In this document: positions 16,445 through 24,193 of the stretch, in pieces
Layout of the letters: the number at the start of each line of letters is the position of its first letter
How positions within the stretch are numbered: position 1 is the first letter of the stretch
Assembly (NCBI RefSeq): GCF_001187535.1
Contig: NZ_LFIO01000812.1
Span: forward strand, 1 to 64,000
Direction: 5' to 3'
DNA length: 64,000 nt
Source: Rhizobium ecuadorense
GTDB lineage: Bacteria; Pseudomonadota; Alphaproteobacteria; Rhizobiales; Rhizobiaceae
Notes under the pieces: generated by a model
What the model was told of the DNA's origin: nothing
What the model saw: only the letters and a program-made list of their open reading frames with translations
Databases searched by the model: none
Position numbers and translations under genes: made by a program

Positions 16445-16539
16445 GAGAACCTCTTATGTGAGAGTTTCCCTAGGTTGCCCTTGCATCGTGGGGCTTTCAA
16501 CGGCATAAAAAATCACGCTCACATAATTTTTTCTCATGC
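16441..16539. promoter_or_regulatory. Divergent promoter with a 22-bp interrupted inverted repeat
   Basis: The segments 16441-16462 and 16518-16539 are reverse complements of each other at 18 of 22 positions. Each has an outer perfect 9-mer (GCATGAGAA, with TTCTCATGC opposite) and an inner perfect 9-mer (TTATGTGAG, with CTCACATAA opposite). Only the four central bases differ. The arms are 55 bases apart and lie at the starts of the Rieske gene and the LysR gene, so they probably form a symmetrical control site for both. Confidence 0.65.
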
Positions 16540-16554
16540 CAAGAGGGTTTTGAG

Positions 16555-17442
16555 ATGCAGTTTCGGAGACGGCTCCCGTCGCTGACGGCGCTGGTGACGC
16601 TGGAAGCGGTGCTGCGCCGGAAGAGCTTTACGACCGCGGCAAGCGAACTCGGCGTCACCCAGGCGGCAGTCAGCCGGCAGATTGCGTTGCTGGAGGAGGA
16701 GTTCAGCCAGGCCCTGTTCGTGCGCAAACACCGGGCGATCGAACCGACAGCGGCGTGCGTCAGCCTCGGCGCGACGCTGGCAAAGAGCTTTGCCGATATT
16801 GCCGAAAGCGTGGAGGCGATGCAGTCGCGCAGTCAGGACGTGGTGACGATCGGAGCAACCGTAGCATTCTCTTCCTTCTGGCTGCTGCCGCGGCTCGCCG
16901 AATTCCGCCGGGCCAATCCCGGTATTCTGGTACGGGTGATCTCCCAGGACAGCCCGATTGCGCTCGACGGTGGAGAGGTCGATGTGGCGATCCGTTACGG
17001 CCTGCCGCCCTTCAGCGACGGGACCGTCATCGCCTCGCGCGGCGACGTCATTTCCCCCGTCTGCTCTCCCGATTATCTCAGGCGCCGAGGAGATGGACCG
17101 TTAGGCTCGGCCGACGAATTCATCGAAACGGACGTTGTCGATCGGTCCTGGTACAACTGGTCGCAATGGGTTTCGCTGATTGGCGCCAATATCGAGGTCA
17201 AGCCATCGCTTCGGTTCAACCACTATACCGAAACCATCGCCGCCGCCCGCGCCGGGCAGGGGGTGGCGCTGGGATGGCGCATGCTGGTCGGCACGTTCTT
17301 GGAGGACGGAACCCTGGTGCAGGCAGACAGCAGCGAGCTTGCCGCCGAAGGGCGTTACAATGTCATCGTGCCCGTCAAAGCCAAGCGAAGCAGCGCCCGC
17401 GATCTCGCCGCCGCCTGGCTGACGGCATCATTGCACGGTTGA
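16555..17442 (+). CDS. LysR-family transcriptional regulator, GcvA-like
   Basis: 295 residues. The N-terminal winged helix-turn-helix spans about residues 8-65, with SFTTAASELGVTQAAVSRQI as the DNA-reading part. The effector-binding domain follows, with VDVAIRYG and the RFNHYTETIAAARAGQGVALGW block characteristic of the GcvA-like subgroup. AGAGGG lies in good position before the ATG. It is divergent from the Rieske operon over a symmetrical control region, and divergent targets are the rule for LysR genes, so it probably controls demethylase expression. It ends 15 bases before the convergent acyltransferase gene. Confidence 0.88.
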   Translation: MQFRRRLPSLTALVTLEAVLRRKSFTTAASELGVTQAAVSRQIALLEEEFSQALFVRKHRAIEPTAACVSLGATLAKSFADIAESVEAMQSRSQDVVTIGATVAFSSFWLLPRLAEFRRANPGILVRVISQDSPIALDGGEVDVAIRYGLPPFSDGTVIASRGDVISPVCSPDYLRRRGDGPLGSADEFIETDVVDRSWYNWSQWVSLIGANIEVKPSLRFNHYTETIAAARAGQGVALGWRMLVGTFLEDGTLVQADSSELAAEGRYNVIVPVKAKRSSARDLAAAWLTASLHG

Positions 17443-17457
17443 TCGAAAAGGCCAAAG

Positions 17458-19110
17458 CTACAAGCCCAACCCCGGAGTCGCCGTCCGGTGCACGCCCTTC
17501 GGAACAAAGGCGAAGCGATCCGACAGGTCTAGGAAATCGGCCGCCAGGTGGATGACGGAAAGCCACATCTCCGTGCCCTGCAAGCTCGGTACGCTACCGT
17601 CGGCGAAGGGGAATCCTTCGCCATCCCGCCATCTGTCCAAGGCCCTTGAGATAAGATTGCGGGCGATCGCCTCGCCGTCGGCCCGCCGATAATCGGTCTG
17701 GCGGGCAATCAGCAGCAGCGGATGGATCGTGTCGAGCAGGTTGCAGGCATTGTATTTCTCAGCAACGAAGCCCGTGTGATTGCGATAATTGAGATGAACC
17801 GTTTCGAGCGCGGCATGCGGGTGCGGGAGCGGCATACCGAACTGCGCGTAGGTGCCACGCGTCAGTCGGTAAAAGCCGTTCACCGGCTGCAGCCATCCTT
17901 CCAGCGCCGTCGGCTCGCCCCACAGGCCCGAGACGCTGTTGGCATTGCGGCTCAGCCACTCGAAGAGCTGCTGGCGCGAATCCTTGATGCCGAAATACTT
18001 GGCATTGAAGTACATGGCGGTTCCGATGGCATCGACCACGCTGCCGGCATGCCATGCCCGGCTCGACCAGGGCAGGGCGCTTAGCCATTGCTCCAGCTCT
18101 TGAGTGCCGAGTTGCACCGCCTGGATGGGGTGCCGTGGTCCGGAGCCAAGCAATTCAAGCGCATAACCGACCGAAAGGACATTGTAGAGTGCCTTCGGAT
18201 CCTCCCTCAACGCCCGGCCATGCACGCGCGAATGCTCTTCCGGGAAGAGGCCTGTCTCCCGGTCCTGGAGACTTTGGAGACGCTGGACGGTCTGCGGCTG
18301 ATCGAGCCCGCGCGGCAGCTGGCCGAAGCCGGCTGCGATCTCGATGGCATCGCAGAGATGCCGGATCGCCGATCGCCTGACGCCGTCCGCCTCCAGCGAT
18401 TCATAGGCCTCAGCTGTTTTCCAGCGGGCGAGAATATCCGGCCATTGCTCTTTCGCCTTCTGACCGAGCCTGACCAACTGATCTTCGATATCTGCAATGC
18501 CGGATTTCCTGGCCGCCTTGCCTCGGCGCCGCAGCACCTTTGCCGGTACGCCTCCGGCAATCGACAGGGCGGGAATGTCCTGCGTGACCACGGCCCCGGC
18601 GGCGATCACCGCGCCATTTCCAATGGTGACGCCATCGAGGATAACGCAATTGGCGCCGATCCAGACATCGTCGCCGATCACGATGCCGAGGCTGATGACG
18701 CCCTGGCGATGGATGGGGCGATCAGGATCGTCGAAGCCGTGATTGAATCCGACGATCGATGCGTGCGAGGCAATTCGCACCCCATTGCCGCACGTCACCT
18801 TGCCGGACACACAGGCAAAAGGATTGATCGAGCAATCGTCGCCGAGGACCACATCGCCCCGCACGAGCGCCTGCCCGGCAATCCAGGACCGCTCGCCCAT
18901 CGTCAGGCTTTCGGTGAAGATCGCGGCATCTTCAGCGATATAGGACGTCTCGGCCAATTCGGCGCCGCATGAGCGCCGAAGCGCCGCCTTGCGGGCGAGA
19001 TGGGCGGGATGATCGAGGTCAGACGCGATGCGTTCCCAGGGAAGATATTGCAGCCTGCGCGATTCCCGATCCTCGCTCGTCGACGCTTGCCGGTTATGGC
19101 CTTGGTCCAT
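17458..19110 (-). CDS. Left-handed beta-helix acyltransferase fused to a large helical domain of unknown function
   Basis: 550 residues from an ATG at 19108-19110 with GAGG five bases upstream; the frame also allows a start at 19179. Residues about 60-215 carry repeated hexapeptides ([46 protein letters not shown]) and end with [10 protein letters not shown], the signature of LacA/NodL-type O-acetyltransferases. The probable active histidine is in FNHGF. Residues 230-550 are helical and rich in tryptophan and histidine ([43 protein letters not shown]), the style of an alpha/alpha toroid. I do not recognise this domain. Residue 1-50 is polar, with no signal peptide. Target and role are unknown; modification of a surface glycan or secondary metabolite is a guess. 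Confidence 0.75.
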   Translation of the reverse strand: MDQGHNRQASTSEDRESRRLQYLPWERIASDLDHPAHLARKAALRRSCGAELAETSYIAEDAAIFTESLTMGERSWIAGQALVRGDVVLGDDCSINPFACVSGKVTCGNGVRIASHASIVGFNHGFDDPDRPIHRQGVISLGIVIGDDVWIGANCVILDGVTIGNGAVIAAGAVVTQDIPALSIAGGVPAKVLRRRGKAARKSGIADIEDQLVRLGQKAKEQWPDILARWKTAEAYESLEADGVRRSAIRHLCDAIEIAAGFGQLPRGLDQPQTVQRLQSLQDRETGLFPEEHSRVHGRALREDPKALYNVLSVGYALELLGSGPRHPIQAVQLGTQELEQWLSALPWSSRAWHAGSVVDAIGTAMYFNAKYFGIKDSRQQLFEWLSRNANSVSGLWGEPTALEGWLQPVNGFYRLTRGTYAQFGMPLPHPHAALETVHLNYRNHTGFVAEKYNACNLLDTIHPLLLIARQTDYRRADGEAIARNLISRALDRWRDGEGFPFADGSVPSLQGTEMWLSVIHLAADFLDLSDRFAFVPKGVHRTATPGLGL

Positions 19111-19250
19111 CTGATCCTCATTGTCGATTTCGACCGCCGAACATCCGTCTGGCTTCGGCGATCCTGCCTCGCACTGCATCAGATGGTGTCATTCCTGCGA
19201 AAGCAAGACCGGATCAAGCCGTCGGAGAACCGCTTCTGGCATGGCGGCTG

Positions 19251-19721
19251 TCAGATCCGTTCGATGCGCACCGGGAATTCTCCCCTGATGAGCAGCGGCT
19301 CAAAACCATTGTCGAAGCGGCCGAGGCGGATCAGTCCGTCCCAACGGTAGTCCCCGTAGAAGAGGGCGAGGTTTCCCCAGGGCTTGAAATAGCAAAGATC
19401 GCCCGGCTGTTCGTTGCCGAAGGGAGCACTGCCTTCTTCCGTGAGCTTGCGTGGCAGATGGACGATCTTCTCGTTCTTGCCGTAGTCCTCGATCTTGAGG
19501 TCCAAAGGCAGCATGGATGCAAGATCCAGCGCGGAGGGATTGTCGTAAAGCGTTGCAGTCAGGGTCAGGTTGCAGAAGCTTATTCCGATCCTGACGTCGG
19601 TGGGTTTCTGACTCGCCGGGCTGCTGCCTTCCTGTGCGGTCGCCAGGCGCGGCATGGCGCCAGCCGTCAGCGCTAGCCCTAACATCGTCCGCCGGCTCAT
19701 GAATTGGGATGTGGTCGACAT
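19251..19721 (-). CDS. Exported cyclophilin-like fold protein (Cyclophil_like2 type)
   Basis: 156 residues. The N-terminus has a twin-arginine-like segment (MSRRTMLGL) followed by a hydrophobic run and an ATAQE cleavage-type site near residue 30, so export, possibly by Tat, is likely. The mature part (VRIGISFCNLTLTATLYDNPSAL, KIVHLPRKL, PWGNLALFYGDYRW) fits the small cyclophilin-like beta-barrel family. Such proteins lack the known prolyl-isomerase active residues and their function is not established. The start is 11 bases downstream of the SDR stop, so the two genes form an operon. A later in-frame ATG at 19700 is also possible. Confidence 0.72.
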   Translation of the reverse strand: MSTTSQFMSRRTMLGLALTAGAMPRLATAQEGSSPASQKPTDVRIGISFCNLTLTATLYDNPSALDLASMLPLDLKIEDYGKNEKIVHLPRKLTEEGSAPFGNEQPGDLCYFKPWGNLALFYGDYRWDGLIRLGRFDNGFEPLLIRGEFPVRIERI

Positions 19722-19732
19722 GGCGCGTTGAA

Positions 19733-20479
19733 TCAGACCGGCTGTGCCGTGGGCCGGAACAGGATCTCATTGATATCGACGTCATCAGGCTCATTCACCG
19801 CGAAGGCGACCGTTCTGGCGAAGGTGTCAGCGCCGATGGCGATCTTGCTGACGAACTCCTGCGTGCCGGCCTGAATGTCCTTCTCGCTGATATGCTCGAG
19901 CAGCTCGGTTCTCACCGCGCCGGGTGAGATGATCGTGGTGCGAATGTTGTATGGCTTCATTTCCTTCCGCAGCCCCTCCGAAAGCGCGCGCACGGCGAAT
20001 TTTGTGGCGCAGTAAACGGTGGCGCCTGGATCGACCACATGGCCGTAGACGGAGGATACGTTGATGATGTGCCCCGATTTCTGCGCCCTCATATGGGGCA
20101 GTGCTGCCGCAACACCGTAGAGCACACCCTTGATGTTTACGTCGATCATGCGATCCCACTCGTCGAGCTTCAGCCGTTCGAGCGGCGCAAGCGGCATCAG
20201 CCCGGCATTGTTCAGCATCACGTCGATCCGACCGAATTCTTCGACGGCGGTGTCGACGAGCGTCTTGACCTGATGTGGATCCGTGACGTCGGTCTGGACC
20301 GCTTTCGCCTTCAGGCCCTTGGACCTCAGTTCTTCAGCCAGACTTTCGATCCGGCTCGTTCGGCGCGCCCCCAAGACAACCGAAGCGCCGCGCTCGGCGA
20401 GGTGACGCGCTGTGGCTTCGCCAAGTCCGCTGCTTGCGCCGGTGATGACGACGATTTTGTTTTCGATACCGTGTCGCAT
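19733..20479 (-). CDS. Short-chain dehydrogenase/reductase (SDR), classical type
   Basis: 248 residues from the ATG at 20477-20479. The cofactor-binding TGASSGLG is at residues 13-20, followed by NNAG near 90, the catalytic serine in INVSSVYG and the YCATK tyrosine/lysine pair. An arginine after the second strand (GARRTSR) points to NADP(H). The C-terminal part ([18 protein letters not shown]) is typical of the YdfG-like oxidoreductases of 3-hydroxy acids or small carbonyls. It is divergent from a LysR gene and followed closely by the cyclophilin-like gene. The substrate cannot be told. Confidence 0.88.
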   Translation of the reverse strand: MRHGIENKIVVITGASSGLGEATARHLAERGASVVLGARRTSRIESLAEELRSKGLKAKAVQTDVTDPHQVKTLVDTAVEEFGRIDVMLNNAGLMPLAPLERLKLDEWDRMIDVNIKGVLYGVAAALPHMRAQKSGHIINVSSVYGHVVDPGATVYCATKFAVRALSEGLRKEMKPYNIRTTIISPGAVRTELLEHISEKDIQAGTQEFVSKIAIGADTFARTVAFAVNEPDDVDINEILFRPTAQPV

Positions 20480-20601
20480 GGTGATCTCCCGATTGGCCAA
20501 CGGCCGCAACCTGTTCATCTGTCTGCTCGGGATAGATAATCCGGCTGGTTTCGCGTGAGTAGGCGCTATAATCTGGATGTCGTGGTGAGGGATATTCAAC
20601 A

Positions 20602-21498
20602 ATGCGTCGGGACGAATTCACCGAAATACGGGCGTTTCTGGAAGTGGCAAAGGAGCGAAGCTTCACGCGCGCTGCCTCAAAGCTGGGGGTCACCCGCTCG
20701 GCTCTGAGCCACACGGTCAGCGCGCTCGAAGAGCGGCTCGGCATCCGTCTTCTTTCGCGCACGACACGGGATGTTGCGCCAACGGCAGCGGGCACGCGCC
20801 TGGTCGAAAGCATCCAGCCGCATTTCGAGAGCATCGCCGCCGGTATCAGCGCTCTCGGCGCATTGCGTGACAGGCCTTCAGGTCTGGTTCGGCTGGTGTG
20901 TCCCGACGACGCCGCCGAGCTGGTTTTTCGTTCCAGACTGCCGGCATTTCTGCGTGACTACCCTGATATCACCGTGGAAATCATCGTCGACAACGGCTTC
21001 ACAAACATTGTCGAGCGCCAGTTCGATGCCGGCGTGCGGCTCGGCGAAGCAATCGCGCGCGACATGGTGGCCGTTCGTCTCGGTCCCGACGTCTCCTATG
21101 CCGTGGTCGGATCGCCTGATTATTTTGCTGGGCGGGTGATGCCTACGACACCGCAGGACCTGACAGACCACAATTGCGTCAATTTGCGGCTTCCGACGTC
21201 AGGCGCGCTTTACGCCTGGGAATTTGAGAAGGACGGCAGCGAATTCAGCGTCCGGGTCGAGGGTCAGCTTGTGTTGAGCAACATGGAGCCGGCGATCGAT
21301 GCCGCTCTCGATGGCGTTGGATTGGCCTATGTGCCGAAGGATCTGGTCCGGCGATATCTGGACAGCGGCGAATTGCGCGAAGTGCTCGCAGACTGGATGC
21401 CGACGTTTCAAGGCTATCATCTCTACTATCCCAGCCGGCGCCATCCATCTCCCGCGTTTTCTGCCTTCGTTGAAGCCTTTCGCTACCGTCGTAGGTAG
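20602..21498 (+). CDS. LysR-family transcriptional regulator
   Basis: 298 residues. The helix-turn-helix [20 protein letters not shown] lies at residues 19-38, followed by the linker helix [14 protein letters not shown] of the DhcR/YafC-like subgroup. The effector domain has the usual [11 protein letters not shown] start. GAGGG lies upstream of the ATG. It is divergent from the SDR plus cyclophilin-like operon, its likely target, with 122 bases between the two starts. The gene ends at a bidirectional hairpin shared with the convergent SDR gene. Confidence 0.88.
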   Translation: MRRDEFTEIRAFLEVAKERSFTRAASKLGVTRSALSHTVSALEERLGIRLLSRTTRDVAPTAAGTRLVESIQPHFESIAAGISALGALRDRPSGLVRLVCPDDAAELVFRSRLPAFLRDYPDITVEIIVDNGFTNIVERQFDAGVRLGEAIARDMVAVRLGPDVSYAVVGSPDYFAGRVMPTTPQDLTDHNCVNLRLPTSGALYAWEFEKDGSEFSVRVEGQLVLSNMEPAIDAALDGVGLAYVPKDLVRRYLDSGELREVLADWMPTFQGYHLYYPSRRHPSPAFSAFVEAFRYRRR

Positions 21499-21532
21499 TC
21501 CCAAAAGCACGCCGGACCGCTCGATTGGACAA

Positions 21533-21556
21533 AGGGGCGCAACCTGTTGCGCCCCT
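21533..21556. terminator. Bidirectional hairpin between convergent LysR and SDR genes
   Basis: A perfect 10-bp repeat (21533-21542, 21547-21556) with a CCTG loop. It lies 35 bases after the LysR stop and 14 bases before the stop of the opposite SDR gene, so it can end transcripts from both sides. Confidence 0.7.
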
Positions 21557-21569
21557 AGCTCACCGGCGA

Positions 21570-22316
21570 TTACCGAGCGCTGTCGATGATAGCGCCGCCA
21601 TCGGGGGTGAGGCTGTAGCCTGTGATGAACTGCGAATCCTTGCTGGCAAGGAACAGCACCACTGGCGCAATGTCCTCTTCCGGCGAGCCGAAACGAGCGA
21701 GTGCATTCGCTGGCGGAGGAACCTCCTTTTCGGCAGCACCCCAGGTGTCGGCGATCGGCAGGATGTTGTTCACGGTGATCTTGTCGGCGCCCCATTCGCG
21801 TGCCGCCGTGCGGGTCAGAGCGCGCACCGCCTCCTTGGCCATATTGTACGGGCCATAACCAGCAAGCCCGCTGGTGGCGGCCATCGAGCCGAAGTTGATG
21901 ATCCGGCCTTCTCCGCTTTCTCTCAGGTGAGGATAGCAAGCCTGCATGAACCGCAAATAGGCGATCGGCCCGGTATCGAAGTTTCGTTGCAACAGCTCGA
22001 CCGAGAGGTCGATGACCGAAGACGAGACCGCGGAACCGTCGAAAGCATTGTTCACGAGAATGTCGATGCGGCCATATGCGGCTACCACCTGGTCCACCGC
22101 GGCCGTGATCCGGTCGGTCTCTCCGACATCGCAGACGACGCCGAGTGCTGTGCCGCCCGCTTCGACGATATCAGCGACGACACGTTCGACGCCTTCTGAT
22201 GTGCGCGAGAGAATTGCGACCTTCGCGCCTTCGGCGGCAAAGAGCTTTGCAGTGGCGCGGCCGATGCCGCGGCTTGCGCCCGTGACGATGGCAACTTTTC
22301 CATTGAGTCGGCCCAT
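21570..22316 (-). CDS. Short-chain dehydrogenase/reductase (SDR), FabG-like
   Basis: 248 residues with the complete classical SDR set: TGASRGIGRAT at residues 13-23, VNNAF in place of the usual NNAG near 90, catalytic serine in INFGSMAA, and the YGPYNMAKEA tyrosine/lysine. The C-terminus SLTPDGG is FabG-like. AAGGAGATAG precedes the ATG. It follows the DoxX-like gene by 35 bases on the same strand, so both are probably expressed together from the promoter that faces the HxlR gene. The substrate is unknown. NAGs variant (Phe for Gly in the NNAG motif) is a small deviation from the family. Confidence 0.87.
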   Translation of the reverse strand: MGRLNGKVAIVTGASRGIGRATAKLFAAEGAKVAILSRTSEGVERVVADIVEAGGTALGVVCDVGETDRITAAVDQVVAAYGRIDILVNNAFDGSAVSSSVIDLSVELLQRNFDTGPIAYLRFMQACYPHLRESGEGRIINFGSMAATSGLAGYGPYNMAKEAVRALTRTAAREWGADKITVNNILPIADTWGAAEKEVPPPANALARFGSPEEDIAPVVLFLASKDSQFITGYSLTPDGGAIIDSAR

Positions 22317-22351
22317 TTCTATCTCCTTGGTTGGGTTAAAGTTATCGGACG

Positions 22352-22744
22352 TCAGCGCGCTGCGGTCTGAACGTAGGGGGAAGGAACGAGGCGGGCGTCG
22401 TTCTGCGTCAGGAACGAGGTGACGAGCAGCGCCAGGCCGATCGCCGCGGGCAGGGCGCCGGCGGGTTTTCGAACACCGATATGTGCGAGGCCCGACAGCA
22501 GCAGGTGGAAGAAGATGCCGGCATAGGCGAGATCACTGAGCGGCATGCTGATGCGTGAAAGGATCGCGACCGGGCCAAGAACCTTGATGACGATCATGAG
22601 TGGAATGAGATAGGAAGCCTTGTATCCGAGTTCCGCCAGAACCTGGCGAACCCAGTCTCGCTTGGTGACATAGATGGTGGCTGAGGCAAGGTAGAGCGCG
22701 GACAGAAGTCCCGTGCTGATCCAGTAGACGTAATATTCAGGCAT
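22352..22744 (-). CDS. DoxX-like membrane protein
   Basis: 130 residues from the ATG at 22742-22744. There are four hydrophobic helices in the DoxX-like pattern: YWISTGLLSALYLASA, YLIPLMIVIKVLGPVAIL, DLAYAGIFFHLLLSGLAHIG and LPAAIGLALLVTSFL. The family consists of small four-helix inner-membrane proteins often found with oxidoreductases and HxlR regulators; the biochemical role is not established. Here it leads a two-gene operon with an SDR and is divergent from an HxlR regulator, the arrangement of an electrophile- or quinone-responsive unit in many proteobacteria. The reading frame continues upstream to 22861 but without a good start. Confidence 0.8.
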   Translation of the reverse strand: MPEYYVYWISTGLLSALYLASATIYVTKRDWVRQVLAELGYKASYLIPLMIVIKVLGPVAILSRISMPLSDLAYAGIFFHLLLSGLAHIGVRKPAGALPAAIGLALLVTSFLTQNDARLVPSPYVQTAAR

Positions 22745-22869
22745 GAGTTCATCCCTGTCGCTGCCCACGCAGCAACATTCCTCTCGTCGAGTCTGTCGGT
22801 TTGTTTTGAGAGGCGCTTTTCCTGCGCCTTCTTGTGCACGCAGAGAAATGTCGTCTAACATTTATATTT

Positions 22870-22891
22870 GCAAGTAGGATGATTTACTTGC
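22870..22891. promoter_or_regulatory. Inverted repeat in the HxlR/DoxX divergent promoter
   Basis: GCAAGTA at 22870-22876 and TACTTGC at 22885-22891 form a perfect 7-bp inverted repeat with an eight-base spacer. It lies eight bases before the HxlR start, inside the AT-rich divergent promoter, and has the form of an HxlR-dimer operator, which would give autorepression and control of the DoxX-SDR operon. Confidence 0.6.
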
Positions 22892-22898
22892 TGTTAGT

Positions 22899-23279
22899 AT
22901 GGAAAAGCAGACCATGGCTGAAGAAGAAGTGAATATGCATGAAGAGATGCGGCGAGCCTTCGCGCTGCTTTCCGGCAAATGGAAGCTGGAAATCATGTGG
23001 CTGCTCAATCAGCGGATCTATCGGTTCGGCGAATTGAGAAAGGCTATTCCCGGCATCACCCAACACATGCTGACGGCGCAACTTCGTGAACTCGAAGCGG
23101 ACGGTTTGGTGTCCCGCACGATCTTTGCGGAGGTTCCTCCGCGCGTCGAATATGAGATCACGCAAAAAGCGCGGGGCCTCGGCCCCACGATGGAAGCTTT
23201 GACGGCATGGTGGAACGAGTACGGCAAGAGCGTGCCGGTGAAGCCGAGCGCACGCGGCCGGAAAGCGAGAGATCGCTGA
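22899..23279 (+). CDS. HxlR-family transcriptional regulator
   Basis: 126 residues. The single winged-helix domain reads FALLSGKWKLEIMWLLNQRIYRFGELRKAIPGITQHML, then TAQLRELEADGLVSR and VPPRVEYEITQKARGL, the classic HxlR pattern. The family responds to aldehydes, quinones or redox stress, often through a cysteine; no cysteine is present here, so a thiol switch is excluded. It faces the DoxX-SDR pair over a shared promoter with an inverted repeat. An alternative start is the ATG at 22914. Confidence 0.88.
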   Translation: MEKQTMAEEEVNMHEEMRRAFALLSGKWKLEIMWLLNQRIYRFGELRKAIPGITQHMLTAQLRELEADGLVSRTIFAEVPPRVEYEITQKARGLGPTMEALTAWWNEYGKSVPVKPSARGRKARDR

Positions 23280-23291
23280 ACTGCTTCACAT

Positions 23292-23786
23292 TCACGAAAG
23301 GCTCGACCCGAACTTGTCCCAGGCTTCCTTGACTGTTTCCATAGCGACATTCGTCGAGGTGCTGGCAACATGGGGCAGCGTCGAGATACGCTCGCCCAGC
23401 ACGCGGCGGTAGCGGCCGATGTCGCGGGTGCGGATCTTCAGGAGATAATCGAACCTGCCGGCGATCATGTGGCACTCTTCGACTTCCCGGATCTTCTTGA
23501 TGGCGTCGTTGAAGCTTTTCAGCGCATCCTCGCGGGTATCGGAAAGCTTCACCTCGACGAAGGCGATGTGGTCGAGCTGCATTTTCGACGGGTTGAGGAC
23601 GGCTTTGAAGCCTTCGATGTAGCCGTCACTGATCAGCCGCTTGAAGCGGATCTGGCACGGCGTCTTCGAAAGCCCGACGCGCGCCGCGAGATCGGTGATC
23701 GACAGTCTGCCGTCCTCGGCGAGCGCGGCGAGGATCTTTCTGTCGAACTGGTCCAATTCACTAAAGATGTCGGTTTCTGTGGCCAT
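23292..23786 (-). CDS. Lrp/AsnC-family regulator, probable activator of putA
   Basis: 164 residues from the ATG at 23784-23786. The N-terminal helix-turn-helix (LDRKILAALAEDGRLSITDL, then RVGLSKTPCQIRFKRL) is followed by the RAM ligand-binding domain with VLNPSKMQLDHIAFVEVKL and ECHMIAGRFDYLLKI. It is transcribed away from putA and lies 172 bases from the small ORF that precedes it. In alphaproteobacteria the adjacent Lrp-type protein (PutR) turns on putA in response to proline, and the PutA here has no DNA-binding domain of its own, which supports the same role. Confidence 0.88.
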   Translation of the reverse strand: MATETDIFSELDQFDRKILAALAEDGRLSITDLAARVGLSKTPCQIRFKRLISDGYIEGFKAVLNPSKMQLDHIAFVEVKLSDTREDALKSFNDAIKKIREVEECHMIAGRFDYLLKIRTRDIGRYRRVLGERISTLPHVASTSTNVAMETVKEAWDKFGSSLS

Positions 23787-23958
23787 TTGAACTCTCTGTG
23801 CTCGGTTTATAAGTTCATACAGCTTGAAAACTGTTGAAATCAAGTGAGATCGCGATTTTCGGCTGTGATAGATTATGCTCGGCAATCGGAGGAAGGGCGC
23901 GGCCGCTGGGCGCATTGCCGAAATCGGTAGCCGCGACGCGCAAAAAGGGGGATCATAG

Positions 23959-24165
23959 ATGCATGAAAGAAAAGCGGATGGCGATCAAAAACCGGATCTG
24001 CTCGCTCACTACCGGCCGGTGGCGATAAGAGCGGTCGCAGCCCCATTCACCCTCAAGCGCGACAAGCCCAATGCGCGCCCGCTTCGCGAGACGGAATATT
24101 CCGGCCCGATTTTTACGGACGATGCCACCTGGGACGACGAGCCCGCTGTTCCATTTATCCGTTAG
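23959..24165 (+). CDS. Small hydrophilic protein upstream of putA, unknown
   Basis: 68 residues, rich in Arg, Pro and Asp, with no hydrophobic stretch. GGGGG lies 8 bases before the ATG, a good ribosome site, and the frame ends 28 bases before putA, so it would be the first gene of the putA transcript. It has WDDEPAVPF near the end and no known motif. It could encode a real small protein or a leader ORF that influences putA translation. I do not recognise it. Confidence 0.45.
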   Translation: MHERKADGDQKPDLLAHYRPVAIRAVAAPFTLKRDKPNARPLRETEYSGPIFTDDATWDDEPAVPFIR

Positions 24166-24193
24166 ACGAAACATTCACTGATCAGGGACTCCC

